DNA of 64,000 nt from the NCBI RefSeq assembly GCF_009829085.1, contig NZ_WUQY01000005.1, positions 62,001-126,000 of the forward strand, given 5' to 3'. Below, one piece after another: positions 17,142-25,747 of this stretch. The position numbers and the translations under genes were made by a program. Positions within the stretch are counted from its first letter, which is position 1. Each line of letters starts with the position of its first letter. Source of the stretch: Sphingobacterium bovisgrunnientis (GTDB lineage: Bacteria; Bacteroidota; Bacteroidia; Sphingobacteriales; Sphingobacteriaceae). The notes beneath the pieces are model-generated. The model saw nothing but the letters and a program-made list of their open reading frames with translations, did not search any database and was not told the DNA's origin.

Positions 17142-20009
17142 TTAGAATACTGCCTTAACGCCAAAGTTGAACATTCGTGTTTGTGGTGCACTACCGACAG
17201 ATAATTGCATGATTTCTTTCTCCGGTGCAATGGTCAGGAGGTTAAAGCCATTTACGTAAGTTCCTAATTCACGTATGATTCCTTTTCCTAAGATTGCTTT
17301 TGGAAAATCATATGAGATTTGCACCTTACTCAAATCGAAGCGATTCGTCTTGTACATCCAGAAATCGGAACTTCTAAAATTATTGTCGCTATTTGTAGTA
17401 GTCAAACGCGGATACGTAGCCGTACTACTAGTTTCTGGTGTCCAACGATCACGAACAATTTCAGAGTATTTATCTTCACCATCAACCCAGAAATAAGAAC
17501 TATTTCGCATCGCATACGCACCAGATCGACTTGTTGCTACAGCAAATAGGGTTAAATTTTTATATTTGGCTGTAAAGTTAAATCCTAAAGTAAAAGGTGC
17601 TCCAGCCCATCCTCCTTTGCCTAAGTAAATTTCATCGCGTGTATCAATTGTACCATCACCGTTTTGGTCGATATATTTAATATCACCTGGTTTTACCTCT
17701 CCAAATGCTGATGTTACTGAATTATCGATATCTGCTTGATCTTGATAAAACCCATTACTTTGAAGTCCCCATATAGCGTCTAGTGGTTTCCCTGTACGAT
17801 TTTGGTATGCAAATTCATATACTTCATCACGTCTAGCAGCTTTTGTATCATAATACAATCCAGTGACCCCGAAGGATAGACTACCTTTGTTGAATGACTT
17901 ATTAATGTTTAAACCAAAGTCTACACCTCTTCGCTCATCATTATTAAAATTCACAAAAGGTAAATCAGAATATACTGGCCAATAAGACATAAAGTACATT
18001 GGATAGATAGTACTTGCTTGTACTAATAGACCATTTGTTTGGTTATAGAAGTAAGTCGCGTTATAGCTAATTAAATTATTGAACATACTAGCTTCTAGTC
18101 CTAGACTGAATTCTCTTCGTTGCGGATAGCGCATTTCATCGTTGTTACCACGAATACGATCCAAAGAGTGGACTAGTTCACCATCGCGCCAGCTGTACCA
18201 AGCGGCATTTCGGTAAGTATAATAGCCTTGATACAAATAGTATTGTTCAATATCTAAGTCAGTATTCACCAAGCCTGCCGACGCTTTTAATCTAAGGTCA
18301 TTAAAAACTCCACCTTTCATAAATTCTTCCTCGCTTAATCGCCACGCTAAGGAGAGTGTAGGAGAGAAGGCTTTACGTCTACCTTCTGGTAGTTTTGCGG
18401 AATGAGGCAATGCACTACTAAAGTCTGCGTAGTATTTATTATCGAAATTATAGCCTATATGTAATCCTAGGTTGGCATTACTTTGTTTGTGATATTCTGC
18501 CGAACGCCCAATTTGGAAAGCATTCGCTAAAAGAATTGCAGAAACGTTATGTTTGTCATTGAATGTTCGGAAATAATTTAATCGTGCATTCATGCCGATA
18601 GTTTGGCGATAAGTACTCCCTCCAATATTCTGTACGCCAGATTCACGGTCTTCACCATATTTAGTCAAGCTACTGATCAAATCTTCACCATTATAATTGT
18701 TCCAAGCAGCTTGAAAAACCGCATAGCTATTATTGTAAGATTGATTGTATTGGTTTTGGTAATCAATAGCTAATGCTGTTTGGAAAGTAAGTCCTTCGGT
18801 AATTCCACTTAAATCAAAATCTAATCCTGTATCGAATTGAAATTGTCTATTCAAATGACGACTATTACCTCCAGCATAAATTGTTGCAAATGCATTGGAT
18901 TGATCTAATTGACTTCCTCCCAACAAATATTGACCATTGATTAAGAAGTTAGATGTATTCACATACACCCATGAGTTTTCGTCACCTTCTTCTAGGAAAG
19001 AAATAGGTATTAAAGGCGCAAAACGATGTGGTCTGCCAGTTGCTGCTGCTCCCCAATAATCCGTGTTTACACCTTTTTGGGTATAGAAACTTGCAGACGC
19101 GTTAACACTCAGAGAGAGAATGTTGTTCAGTTTAGCATCAATATTACCACGCATATTGAATCTATTTGACGTATTATTTTCTCTTGCTTCACCAAAATTT
19201 AATAGTGATCCAGCTGACCAAAATCCAAAATTGGTGTAATACTTCGTTTTTTCGCCACCACCAGAAACTTCAGCTGTAGCATCGTATCTGTTGTAACTAT
19301 TTTTGATATAATCTGAAGAGTAGTAATCTACATTTGGATAACGGTAAGGATTTAAACCAGCAGAATGATGATATATGGTCTCATCCGAATAGAGATTAGG
19401 TAATCCGTCATTTCTACGTGCTTCATTATACAACGTCATATATTCCGCAGAACCTAGATATTTGGGGTAGCTGATCGGCGTATTGATTCCTGCATTGCTG
19501 CGTATATTAATCATTTGCCCATCATCTTTTCCACGTTTTGTAGTAATATAAATGACACCTTTGGCTGCTCTACTACCATATAAGGCTACTGCATTAATGC
19601 CTTTCATTACAGATATTTGTTCAATCTCCGTAGGCATTACATTATTTGCATCTCGCGGAAACCCATCTACTAATAATAAATAACCTCCTGTACCCCATAT
19701 ATTTCCATTGTATCCCGAAATAAATGACTCTAAATTATCTAAACTGTATGTGGTATAATTTCTATTTAATAAGTTTTCAAGATTTACTGCGTTTACTTCG
19801 CCCATTAAATCTTTTCTCTTTACTTTTCTGAAAGCAACTTGGATCAGTTCGGTACTATCTGTAAACAAACTATCCGTATGCTGGGAGGTAGAGAAAGAAA
19901 TATTATTGGGTTGTGCGAATAGATATGAACCTGAAGATGCTGTGATCCCCATAGTCACTATACTAAAGCACATCGCTATTTTTATGTTTTTATACTTCAT
20001 TGTCTTCAT
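17142..20009 (-). CDS. SusC/RagA-like TonB-dependent transporter, short form, copy 1
   Basis: A 955-residue outer-membrane importer. After the signal peptide (SYLFAQ) a TonB-box-like segment (STELIQVAFRKVKRKDLMG) leads directly into the plug (LLLVDGFPRD, GSRAAKGVIYITTKRG) and the 22-strand barrel, ending in aromatic Phe (FGVKAVF). It lacks the roughly 100-residue N-terminal carboxypeptidase-regulatory-like domain seen in the long SusC upstream, and the usual VVVGYG box is replaced by VAF. This short form occurs in both copies of the unit, so it is a stable design and not a truncation. It is paired with the SusD 22 bp downstream for uptake of xylan fragments. Confidence 0.93.
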   Translation of the reverse strand: MKTMKYKNIKIAMCFSIVTMGITASSGSYLFAQPNNISFSTSQHTDSLFTDSTELIQVAFRKVKRKDLMGEVNAVNLENLLNRNYTTYSLDNLESFISGYNGNIWGTGGYLLLVDGFPRDANNVMPTEIEQISVMKGINAVALYGSRAAKGVIYITTKRGKDDGQMINIRSNAGINTPISYPKYLGSAEYMTLYNEARRNDGLPNLYSDETIYHHSAGLNPYRYPNVDYYSSDYIKNSYNRYDATAEVSGGGEKTKYYTNFGFWSAGSLLNFGEARENNTSNRFNMRGNIDAKLNNILSLSVNASASFYTQKGVNTDYWGAAATGRPHRFAPLIPISFLEEGDENSWVYVNTSNFLINGQYLLGGSQLDQSNAFATIYAGGNSRHLNRQFQFDTGLDFDLSGITEGLTFQTALAIDYQNQYNQSYNNSYAVFQAAWNNYNGEDLISSLTKYGEDRESGVQNIGGSTYRQTIGMNARLNYFRTFNDKHNVSAILLANAFQIGRSAEYHKQSNANLGLHIGYNFDNKYYADFSSALPHSAKLPEGRRKAFSPTLSLAWRLSEEEFMKGGVFNDLRLKASAGLVNTDLDIEQYYLYQGYYTYRNAAWYSWRDGELVHSLDRIRGNNDEMRYPQRREFSLGLEASMFNNLISYNATYFYNQTNGLLVQASTIYPMYFMSYWPVYSDLPFVNFNNDERRGVDFGLNINKSFNKGSLSFGVTGLYYDTKAARRDEVYEFAYQNRTGKPLDAIWGLQSNGFYQDQADIDNSVTSAFGEVKPGDIKYIDQNGDGTIDTRDEIYLGKGGWAGAPFTLGFNFTAKYKNLTLFAVATSRSGAYAMRNSSYFWVDGEDKYSEIVRDRWTPETSSTATYPRLTTTNSDNNFRSSDFWMYKTNRFDLSKVQISYDFPKAILGKGIIRELGTYVNGFNLLTIAPEKEIMQLSVGSAPQTRMFNFGVKAVF

Positions 20010-20036
20010 AATTTGATGAATTGATCATACATCTGA

Positions 20037-21938
20037 TTACCAGCCTGGATTTTGACCAAACTCAGGATATAAACTCACATCCTTTACCTTCAATGGTAAC
20101 CAATAGTGTTTGGTAGATAATTTGCGTTCAAGGATTTGAACTTCACGAAAATTTACTACGCGATTCTCATTAGGGTCATCATAATTGAATGTACCCGAAC
20201 GGTCAAATTCTACGGATGTTTTAATCGTATATGGTCTTTCTATTAATAAAAGCCATCTTCTCAAATCATTGAATCGATGCCCTTCAAAAGCTAATTCTAC
20301 GGCGCGTTCGCGTCTCAATTCATCTAAGAATGTAGATGCGGAGGTTTGGAATTTTTGATGTACAGGAGCAGCGCCAGCACGTTCACGGATCACATTTACT
20401 GCGTCAATGGCTGTTTTATTAAAATTTGAAGATTTACCTGTAATACTATTATTTGCCATCAAAGCTGATTCTGCATACATGAGGTATACGTCTGCTAATC
20501 GCATGTATGGTACGTAGATGTGCATATTATATCCCCAATCATATGCTTTATCAAATTTATTGGTTGCCAATGGTATAAATTTTCGAAGAGAATATCCGGA
20601 ACGTGAACCATTCTGAACATTTCTATATGACCCACCCGTATACAATTGCGCATAGCGTCTAAGATCTTCGTGCATGTCCGTTTCTGTGATATTACCCGAT
20701 ATTACTTTTACCCCATCAAATAAAATATCAGTGTAAAATCGAGGATCTCTATTTTTCCATGGAAAATTAGGATCATAACCTGATTCCGGGTCTGCTTTGG
20801 TGATGTCTTTAATTGGTAGACCATTAGCCATACCATAATTAGCATGGACATAGTTTGCTGTAGGATTAAATTTAATCGCATCACCATCAGAGATTAATGA
20901 CGGCATAAATTGCTTACTGGTACCATAATGGGTATCATTCCCACTAGAATAAGGGCCTCTAAATATGGCCTCCGTACCACCTGGTAACGCCCAGTTTTGG
21001 TTCATGGTGTAAAAATTATTGTGGATTTTATCAAATGTTAGTAATTGATACTGTGTTTGACCACCTTCCACGAGGGCTAATAGCTCACCAAAAGCATCTG
21101 CTGCTTTTTTACAATATTCCGCCTCATAATTTCTATTACCCGTGACGCTGTAATTCATCAATGGGCTACCTGCCCACAGGTAATTTTTGCCAAGATAAGC
21201 TAGAGCCATTATCTTATTGATACGTAATTGGTTTTTACCGAGTGTTCGTCTACCTGCAGCAGTGTTGTCCCAATTAATAGGTAATAAATCAGCCGCTTCG
21301 CGGAAATCAGCTGCAGCTAGGTCAGCACAATCATGATAATTAAGTCTAGGTAAGGTTAATTTCTCATCGTTTGGTAGTGCATAGTTTATATAAGGTATAC
21401 CTCCAAAGTATTCCATCAATCGATGATGAAACCAACCTCTAAAGAATAATAACTGGCCTTTAATCAAATTGCGTTCTTCTTGGGTCGCATCCGTCATCTT
21501 ATCAAAATTTTCCAATGCAAGGCTTATTTTACGAAGCCCATACCAAGCGGCATTCCATAAGTCTTTATTATGCCTTTGTCCATCGGAAGAAAAATCAGGC
21601 TGATCCATCCATCCAGCTCCCCAACCATCGTGTTCGGATTGCCATCCCCAAAAGTTACCATTATCTATTTTGTGAATAAAGTGATAATCTCCCGCTGTAG
21701 TGGTGATCTCATCTTCTCCCCAATTCCACGAATTTGTCCAGTAATTGTTCGAGAAATTCACAATACAGTGGTATAATTCTTCGGTGTAGCCTTGAAAATT
21801 AACAAAGTTTTTGAAGGCATCATCAGGTGAAATTATGGATTGTTCTTCTTTATCAAGATATTTCTCACAAGATACTAGAGAAGTAGCTCCCAGCACACCA
21901 CAAGAAATAAGAACTTTTATATATTTAGCGTATTTCAT
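20037..21938 (-). CDS. SusD-like glycan-binding lipoprotein (partner of long SusC, copy 1)
   Basis: A 633-residue lipoprotein (signal ending SLVSC, Cys24, then EKYLDKEEQS as usual for SusD). Family features are the helical motif LIKGQLLFFRGWFHHRLMEY, LPRLNYHDCADLAAADF, the late RADVYLMYAES-type block (RLADVYLMYAESAL) and RRERAVELAFEGHRFNDLRR near the end. It begins 10 bp after the long susC gene. It would bind long xylan chains at the surface and close over the SusC barrel. Paralogue: 33202-35136. Confidence 0.93.
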   Translation of the reverse strand: MKYAKYIKVLISCGVLGATSLVSCEKYLDKEEQSIISPDDAFKNFVNFQGYTEELYHCIVNFSNNYWTNSWNWGEDEITTTAGDYHFIHKIDNGNFWGWQSEHDGWGAGWMDQPDFSSDGQRHNKDLWNAAWYGLRKISLALENFDKMTDATQEERNLIKGQLLFFRGWFHHRLMEYFGGIPYINYALPNDEKLTLPRLNYHDCADLAAADFREAADLLPINWDNTAAGRRTLGKNQLRINKIMALAYLGKNYLWAGSPLMNYSVTGNRNYEAEYCKKAADAFGELLALVEGGQTQYQLLTFDKIHNNFYTMNQNWALPGGTEAIFRGPYSSGNDTHYGTSKQFMPSLISDGDAIKFNPTANYVHANYGMANGLPIKDITKADPESGYDPNFPWKNRDPRFYTDILFDGVKVISGNITETDMHEDLRRYAQLYTGGSYRNVQNGSRSGYSLRKFIPLATNKFDKAYDWGYNMHIYVPYMRLADVYLMYAESALMANNSITGKSSNFNKTAIDAVNVIRERAGAAPVHQKFQTSASTFLDELRRERAVELAFEGHRFNDLRRWLLLIERPYTIKTSVEFDRSGTFNYDDPNENRVVNFREVQILERKLSTKHYWLPLKVKDVSLYPEFGQNPGW

Positions 21939-21948
21939 GATTTTTCAA

Positions 21949-24900
21949 TTAGAATGTAATGTTGGCACCCAAATTATAGCGTTTTACAGTAGGGTAAGCT
22001 CCTTGAGAAGCCCATCCTGTACCTGCATAGTTGGACTCTCTATCATCTGGCATTTTGGACCAAAGAATTAGATTGTGGCCGTTCAAGAAGAAACGAATGT
22101 GTTGTAATCCTAATCTACGTATGAATGGACTTTCAGTGTTTAGATTATAAGATATTTCAGCAGTTTTCAAACGTACATAAGAACCATCATGCATGAATCG
22201 ATCTGCATTATTATATCCACTTACAATAGAAAGGAATCTTGGCATAGGAATGTCCGCATTTATATCATCTTTATTCCAATAAGAACCTTCATTATAAGCC
22301 AAGTTGAATTGTCGGCCAAAGCTCTCAAAAACCACTTGACGTGTCACATTATTGACGCCATACCATTGGGTCATTAAACTGAAGTTTTTATAATCAAATC
22401 CTACTGTAAGATTATAGGTATTCTGCGGCGTAGAAGGAAAAGCATAAGGGATATTATCTTTAGTATCTATTATACCGTCACCATTATAATCTACGATGTG
22501 GTAATTTCCAGGGACTTTGTTCTGATCATAAGTATCATGTGGTGTAGAAGAATATAACTCATCCCAAGTATTATAATATCCGGCATTCACATGTGTATAA
22601 GTTTGACTGATTTGTTTATTTTCTAGTTTTTGATATTCAGGTAGTAGGGCCTGGCTATCTCCTTCAATTACTTTATCCTTAGCATGTGTGAAATTCAAAT
22701 CACCCCAAATTCTCCAGTTTTGATTAAGAGACTTGTTTGCTTTAATTTCTACCTCATATCCTTCATTTTCAACGATACCCAGATTGGCAACAGGTGCTGC
22801 TGTACCAAAATATTCAGGTATCGCTCTTCTGTTTCCAGGAATCAAAACATCTGTTCTTCTATCCTTGAAAATATTTACCTGACCAGTGATAACGTTATTA
22901 AATAAACCAAAATCTGCTCCAAAGTTGGTTTTTCTAACTTTTTCCCAACGTACATTTTCATTACCCAATACATTTTCTTTGAACCATACGTAGCTACTAA
23001 GTTCAGGATCTACTCCAACAACTCCCATTTTGGAAGTTCCACCCATAATCCATTGTGTCAAATAAAGCCATCTGCCTTCCACATTATCATCGCCAATATC
23101 ACCTACAGAAGCTCTCAATTTCAACATATTTAATATTGGATTACCTTTTAAGAAGTTTTCTTCAGAAACTAACCAACCTATACCACCAGAATTGAAGAAA
23201 CCAAATCTATTTTTCGGAGCGAATTTTTCTGATCCTGTGTAAGCACCATTGTACTCAATCATGTATTTGTTTTTGAAATTATAGGTGGTACGGAATACCC
23301 AGTCTTCACGAAAATATGGTTGTTCACTACCTGTTGCATATTGGTTACGGTTGAATAATCCCATTGCGGTGAAATTGTGATTTTCGGCTATGGTTTTTCT
23401 ATAATCTAATTGCATCTGATAAAACAATCTGCGGTAGGTTTGCCAGTTATTTACACTTCCTGCAACGTGATCCCACTCAATACCTTCAACGAAATCAAAT
23501 CCACTGTTATTTTGATTGAATTTATATCGTGCTAAACCAGTCTCTGGATCGATCCATTTATCTTGTGGATCATTGTATAAATCATTGACACCACGTCCAG
23601 ACTCTACAAAGCTGTTGTCCATTGAAAAAGTACCTCTTGCGGTAAGTCCATCAATGAACATATCTAATTTTTGCTCCAATGTAAAATCAGATGTTATGCG
23701 GTTAGTAGTAGTATATTGAATACCTGAAACAGCTAATACTTTTGCTGAATTGATACCAGCTTGAGTATCATTTGGATAATAACCCCAAGTTCCATCAGAA
23801 TATCGAGGATAAAATAAATCGGGAGCTACAGTATATGCTGCAATCCAAAAGGCATAGTCATTACCGCCACCCCAAGGGCTTTTGCGTACACCATGCGACC
23901 CTGCTAGGTTAGTAGAGAATTTGGTTGTAGGCGTCAATTGGAAGTCAAGATTCGATCTTACATTCAAACGATTAAAATTATATCCAGATTCGTAACCACG
24001 ATTATTGTCATTGTGACGAAACATATCGCCTTCAAATAAGTAATCGGCACTTGCAAAGTATTTCACTTTTTTGGTACCGCCAGCAATGTTTATATTACTA
24101 TTTTGCGATAAAGCGTATCCTTTGAACAACTCGTCAGCCCAGTTTATGTTAGGATAGCGTTCTCTCTCTTCTTGATTTGCTGGGTAACGGTATTTGTCTA
24201 TAGTATTTTGAGGTTGATAATATGACCAGCTGTCTGGAGAAATGGCTAATTCTCGTTCCACTGCTAAATTACGCAACATCAAAGCGTCGTAAGAGTCCAT
24301 TTTATTTGGCAGTTGGGAAACTGTTTTTGCAATGTTATTGACAGTACCACGAACTGAAGCGCGTCCTTCCCGTCCCCTTTTTGTTGTAATTAATATTACA
24401 CCATTTGCACCACGTACACCATAGATAGCAGTAGCAGAAGCATCTTTCAGCACTGATACGGTTTCAATGGATCCGATGTCAACACTACTCATAGGACGTT
24501 CAACACCGTCAACCATTATCAATGGTTCGGTATTATTCCATGTACTACGGCCACGGATTACAATACGTGGATCTTCTTCACCAGGCATACCAGTACTTGC
24601 TGTAGTTACAACACCCGGTACATTACCTGTTAAAGCAGCACCTACACTTGAAACACCTCCTGCACGTTCTAAAACTTTTCCAGATGTTTGCGCTACAGCG
24701 CCGACAACAGTTTCTTTTTTTTGTGTTCCATATCCAACAACAACTGTTTCTTCGATTTCAATTTCAATTGATTTCAGAAGTACTTCAATATTTGTTTGGT
24801 TTTGCACATTTACTTCCACTGTTTCGTGGCCGACCTTTCTTATAACTAGAATGTTATTGTTTTGGGGCACTTGAATGGAGAATTTTCCTTGAGCATCAGT

Positions 24901-25116
24901 GGTTACCTGTGTGCTGGTGCTTTTTACAGTTATAGAAGCCCCACTTACAGGTTCACTGTTTTGGTCCTGGACAATCCCTTGCACTCTTTTTGTCGTCTGT
25001 GCCATACTTGTTGTTGGTAGACTAAGAGTTAGGAATAGGAAAAATGCAAAGGATAAAATAATTCCCCAAAGTTTTTTCCAATGCCTAATGAGTGTGATGG
25101 TAGATTTTAGCATCAT
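21949..25116 (-). CDS. SusC/RagA-like TonB-dependent transporter, long form, copy 1
   Basis: A 1055-residue outer-membrane importer and first gene of the first six-gene xylan unit. Domains: an unusually long signal region (to SMAQ, about residue 40), a carboxypeptidase-regulatory-like beta-sandwich (RVQGIVQDQNSEPVSGASI, about 43-120), the TonB box ETVVVGYGTQKK, a plug (IMVDGVERP, YGVRGANGVILITTKRG) and a barrel ending NLGANITF. It follows a promoter with the AAGAATGTC direct-repeat operator and a leader of about 250 nt. It would import large xylo-oligosaccharides with the SusD encoded 10 bp downstream. Confidence 0.94.
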   Translation of the reverse strand: MMLKSTITLIRHWKKLWGIILSFAFFLFLTLSLPTTSMAQTTKRVQGIVQDQNSEPVSGASITVKSTSTQVTTDAQGKFSIQVPQNNNILVIRKVGHETVEVNVQNQTNIEVLLKSIEIEIEETVVVGYGTQKKETVVGAVAQTSGKVLERAGGVSSVGAALTGNVPGVVTTASTGMPGEEDPRIVIRGRSTWNNTEPLIMVDGVERPMSSVDIGSIETVSVLKDASATAIYGVRGANGVILITTKRGREGRASVRGTVNNIAKTVSQLPNKMDSYDALMLRNLAVERELAISPDSWSYYQPQNTIDKYRYPANQEERERYPNINWADELFKGYALSQNSNINIAGGTKKVKYFASADYLFEGDMFRHNDNNRGYESGYNFNRLNVRSNLDFQLTPTTKFSTNLAGSHGVRKSPWGGGNDYAFWIAAYTVAPDLFYPRYSDGTWGYYPNDTQAGINSAKVLAVSGIQYTTTNRITSDFTLEQKLDMFIDGLTARGTFSMDNSFVESGRGVNDLYNDPQDKWIDPETGLARYKFNQNNSGFDFVEGIEWDHVAGSVNNWQTYRRLFYQMQLDYRKTIAENHNFTAMGLFNRNQYATGSEQPYFREDWVFRTTYNFKNKYMIEYNGAYTGSEKFAPKNRFGFFNSGGIGWLVSEENFLKGNPILNMLKLRASVGDIGDDNVEGRWLYLTQWIMGGTSKMGVVGVDPELSSYVWFKENVLGNENVRWEKVRKTNFGADFGLFNNVITGQVNIFKDRRTDVLIPGNRRAIPEYFGTAAPVANLGIVENEGYEVEIKANKSLNQNWRIWGDLNFTHAKDKVIEGDSQALLPEYQKLENKQISQTYTHVNAGYYNTWDELYSSTPHDTYDQNKVPGNYHIVDYNGDGIIDTKDNIPYAFPSTPQNTYNLTVGFDYKNFSLMTQWYGVNNVTRQVVFESFGRQFNLAYNEGSYWNKDDINADIPMPRFLSIVSGYNNADRFMHDGSYVRLKTAEISYNLNTESPFIRRLGLQHIRFFLNGHNLILWSKMPDDRESNYAGTGWASQGAYPTVKRYNLGANITF

Positions 25117-25369
25117 AGCATTTCTTAAGTTTAAAATTAATTGGTTATAATTCTTAGGTAGCTTATTTATAAAACTTAAGCTTTATAAATAAAATGTATA
25201 CTACTATTAATAATTGAATTTTGGTTAATAGAATACGAGTTTTTTTTCATAAATACTGTCTAATACTGGTTATGTATTGCATACATGAGTTAGCATGATA
25301 TACTTGTACTCAGTTTTTGCAATGAATATTGAATGTTAATTTGGTATTATCTGTTTATAATTGTAGTAT

Positions 25370-25435
25370 CAAAGCTACATGATGTTGCATTTTATAAGTA
25401 GCAAGAATGTCAAAATGAATGATAAGAATGTCTAA
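25370..25435 (-). promoter_or_regulatory. Promoter and operator of xylan unit 1 (long susC)
   Basis: On the minus strand a perfect -7 box TAGCTTTG (plus 25370-25377; consensus TAnnTTTG) follows two direct repeats of GACATTCTT (plus-strand AAGAATGTC at 25403-25411 and 25424-25432) whose starts are 21 bp apart, two helical turns. AraC-type DNA-binding domains, such as that of the sensor/regulator in this locus, typically bind same-face direct repeats of this kind. The whole arrangement recurs at 38560-38625 with the same distances. Binding by that regulator is inferred. Confidence 0.75.
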
Positions 25436-25680
25436 ATTGCTTATTCTTTATTTTAAACGATCTATTTTAAAATCAAGCTTTATTGTACTGGAAGATCTTT
25501 TTATGGTATGATTTATATATTTTATCCTGTTAATAGATTACTTTTTTTAGAGTTTTTTCTTTCAATTTTATTTATATAAAAGATTTCATAGTGGGTGAAA
25601 TGTGGTAAGACTTAAATTGAATATAGAATGAATTTATGTCGCAATGATTTGATAATAAGTTGTTGCTTTGTATTCGTTTG

Positions 25681-25721
25681 TAAAGAAAAAGGGAGGATGA
25701 ACTTAATTCATACCTCCCTTT
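25681..25721 (-). terminator. Terminator after the GH10-like pseudoenzyme gene
   Basis: AAAGGGAGG (25688-25696) pairs with CCTCCCTTT (25713-25721); an inner ATGAA/TTCAT extends the stem past a one-base bulge. On the minus strand it runs into TTTTTCTTTA. The arms are identical to those of the hairpin at 12027-12056 after the first GH10 gene, although the loops differ. Confidence 0.8.
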
Positions 25722-25747
25722 GATAATTTACGATTAATCAATATTTA

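Larger units (their letters stand above)
25117..25747. other. Intergenic region between the two xylan units: leader, promoter, operator, terminator
   Basis: No gene is seen in these 631 bp. From left to right (reading toward susC on the minus strand): an approximately 250-nt 5' leader of the long susC gene, with an AT-rich hairpin TTATTTATAAA/TTTATAAATAA at 25163-25192; the -7 box and operator at 25370-25435; an AT-rich stretch (25436-25680) with nothing recognisable; and the terminator of the second unit (25681-25721). Confidence 0.7.

Noticed and set aside
17120-17230. 37-codon N-terminal extension of the susD gene starting at 17230
   Set aside because: It overlaps the end of the preceding susC gene and would bury the lipoprotein signal; the internal ATG at 17119 gives a normal SusD start.
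24467-24874. 135-codon open frame on the plus strand opposite the long susC gene
   Set aside because: It is antisense to the conserved N-terminal and plug region, and a similar frame appears opposite the same region of the paralogous susC (37484-37915). This follows from the codon pattern of the real genes; there is no domain or signal in either.
25436-25680. Remnant of a second CE6-like esterase gene at the matching place after unit 2
   Set aside because: All frames were read for CE6 motifs (GQSNM, HQGESN, DGLHF) and none was seen; the stretch is AT-rich without coding character.
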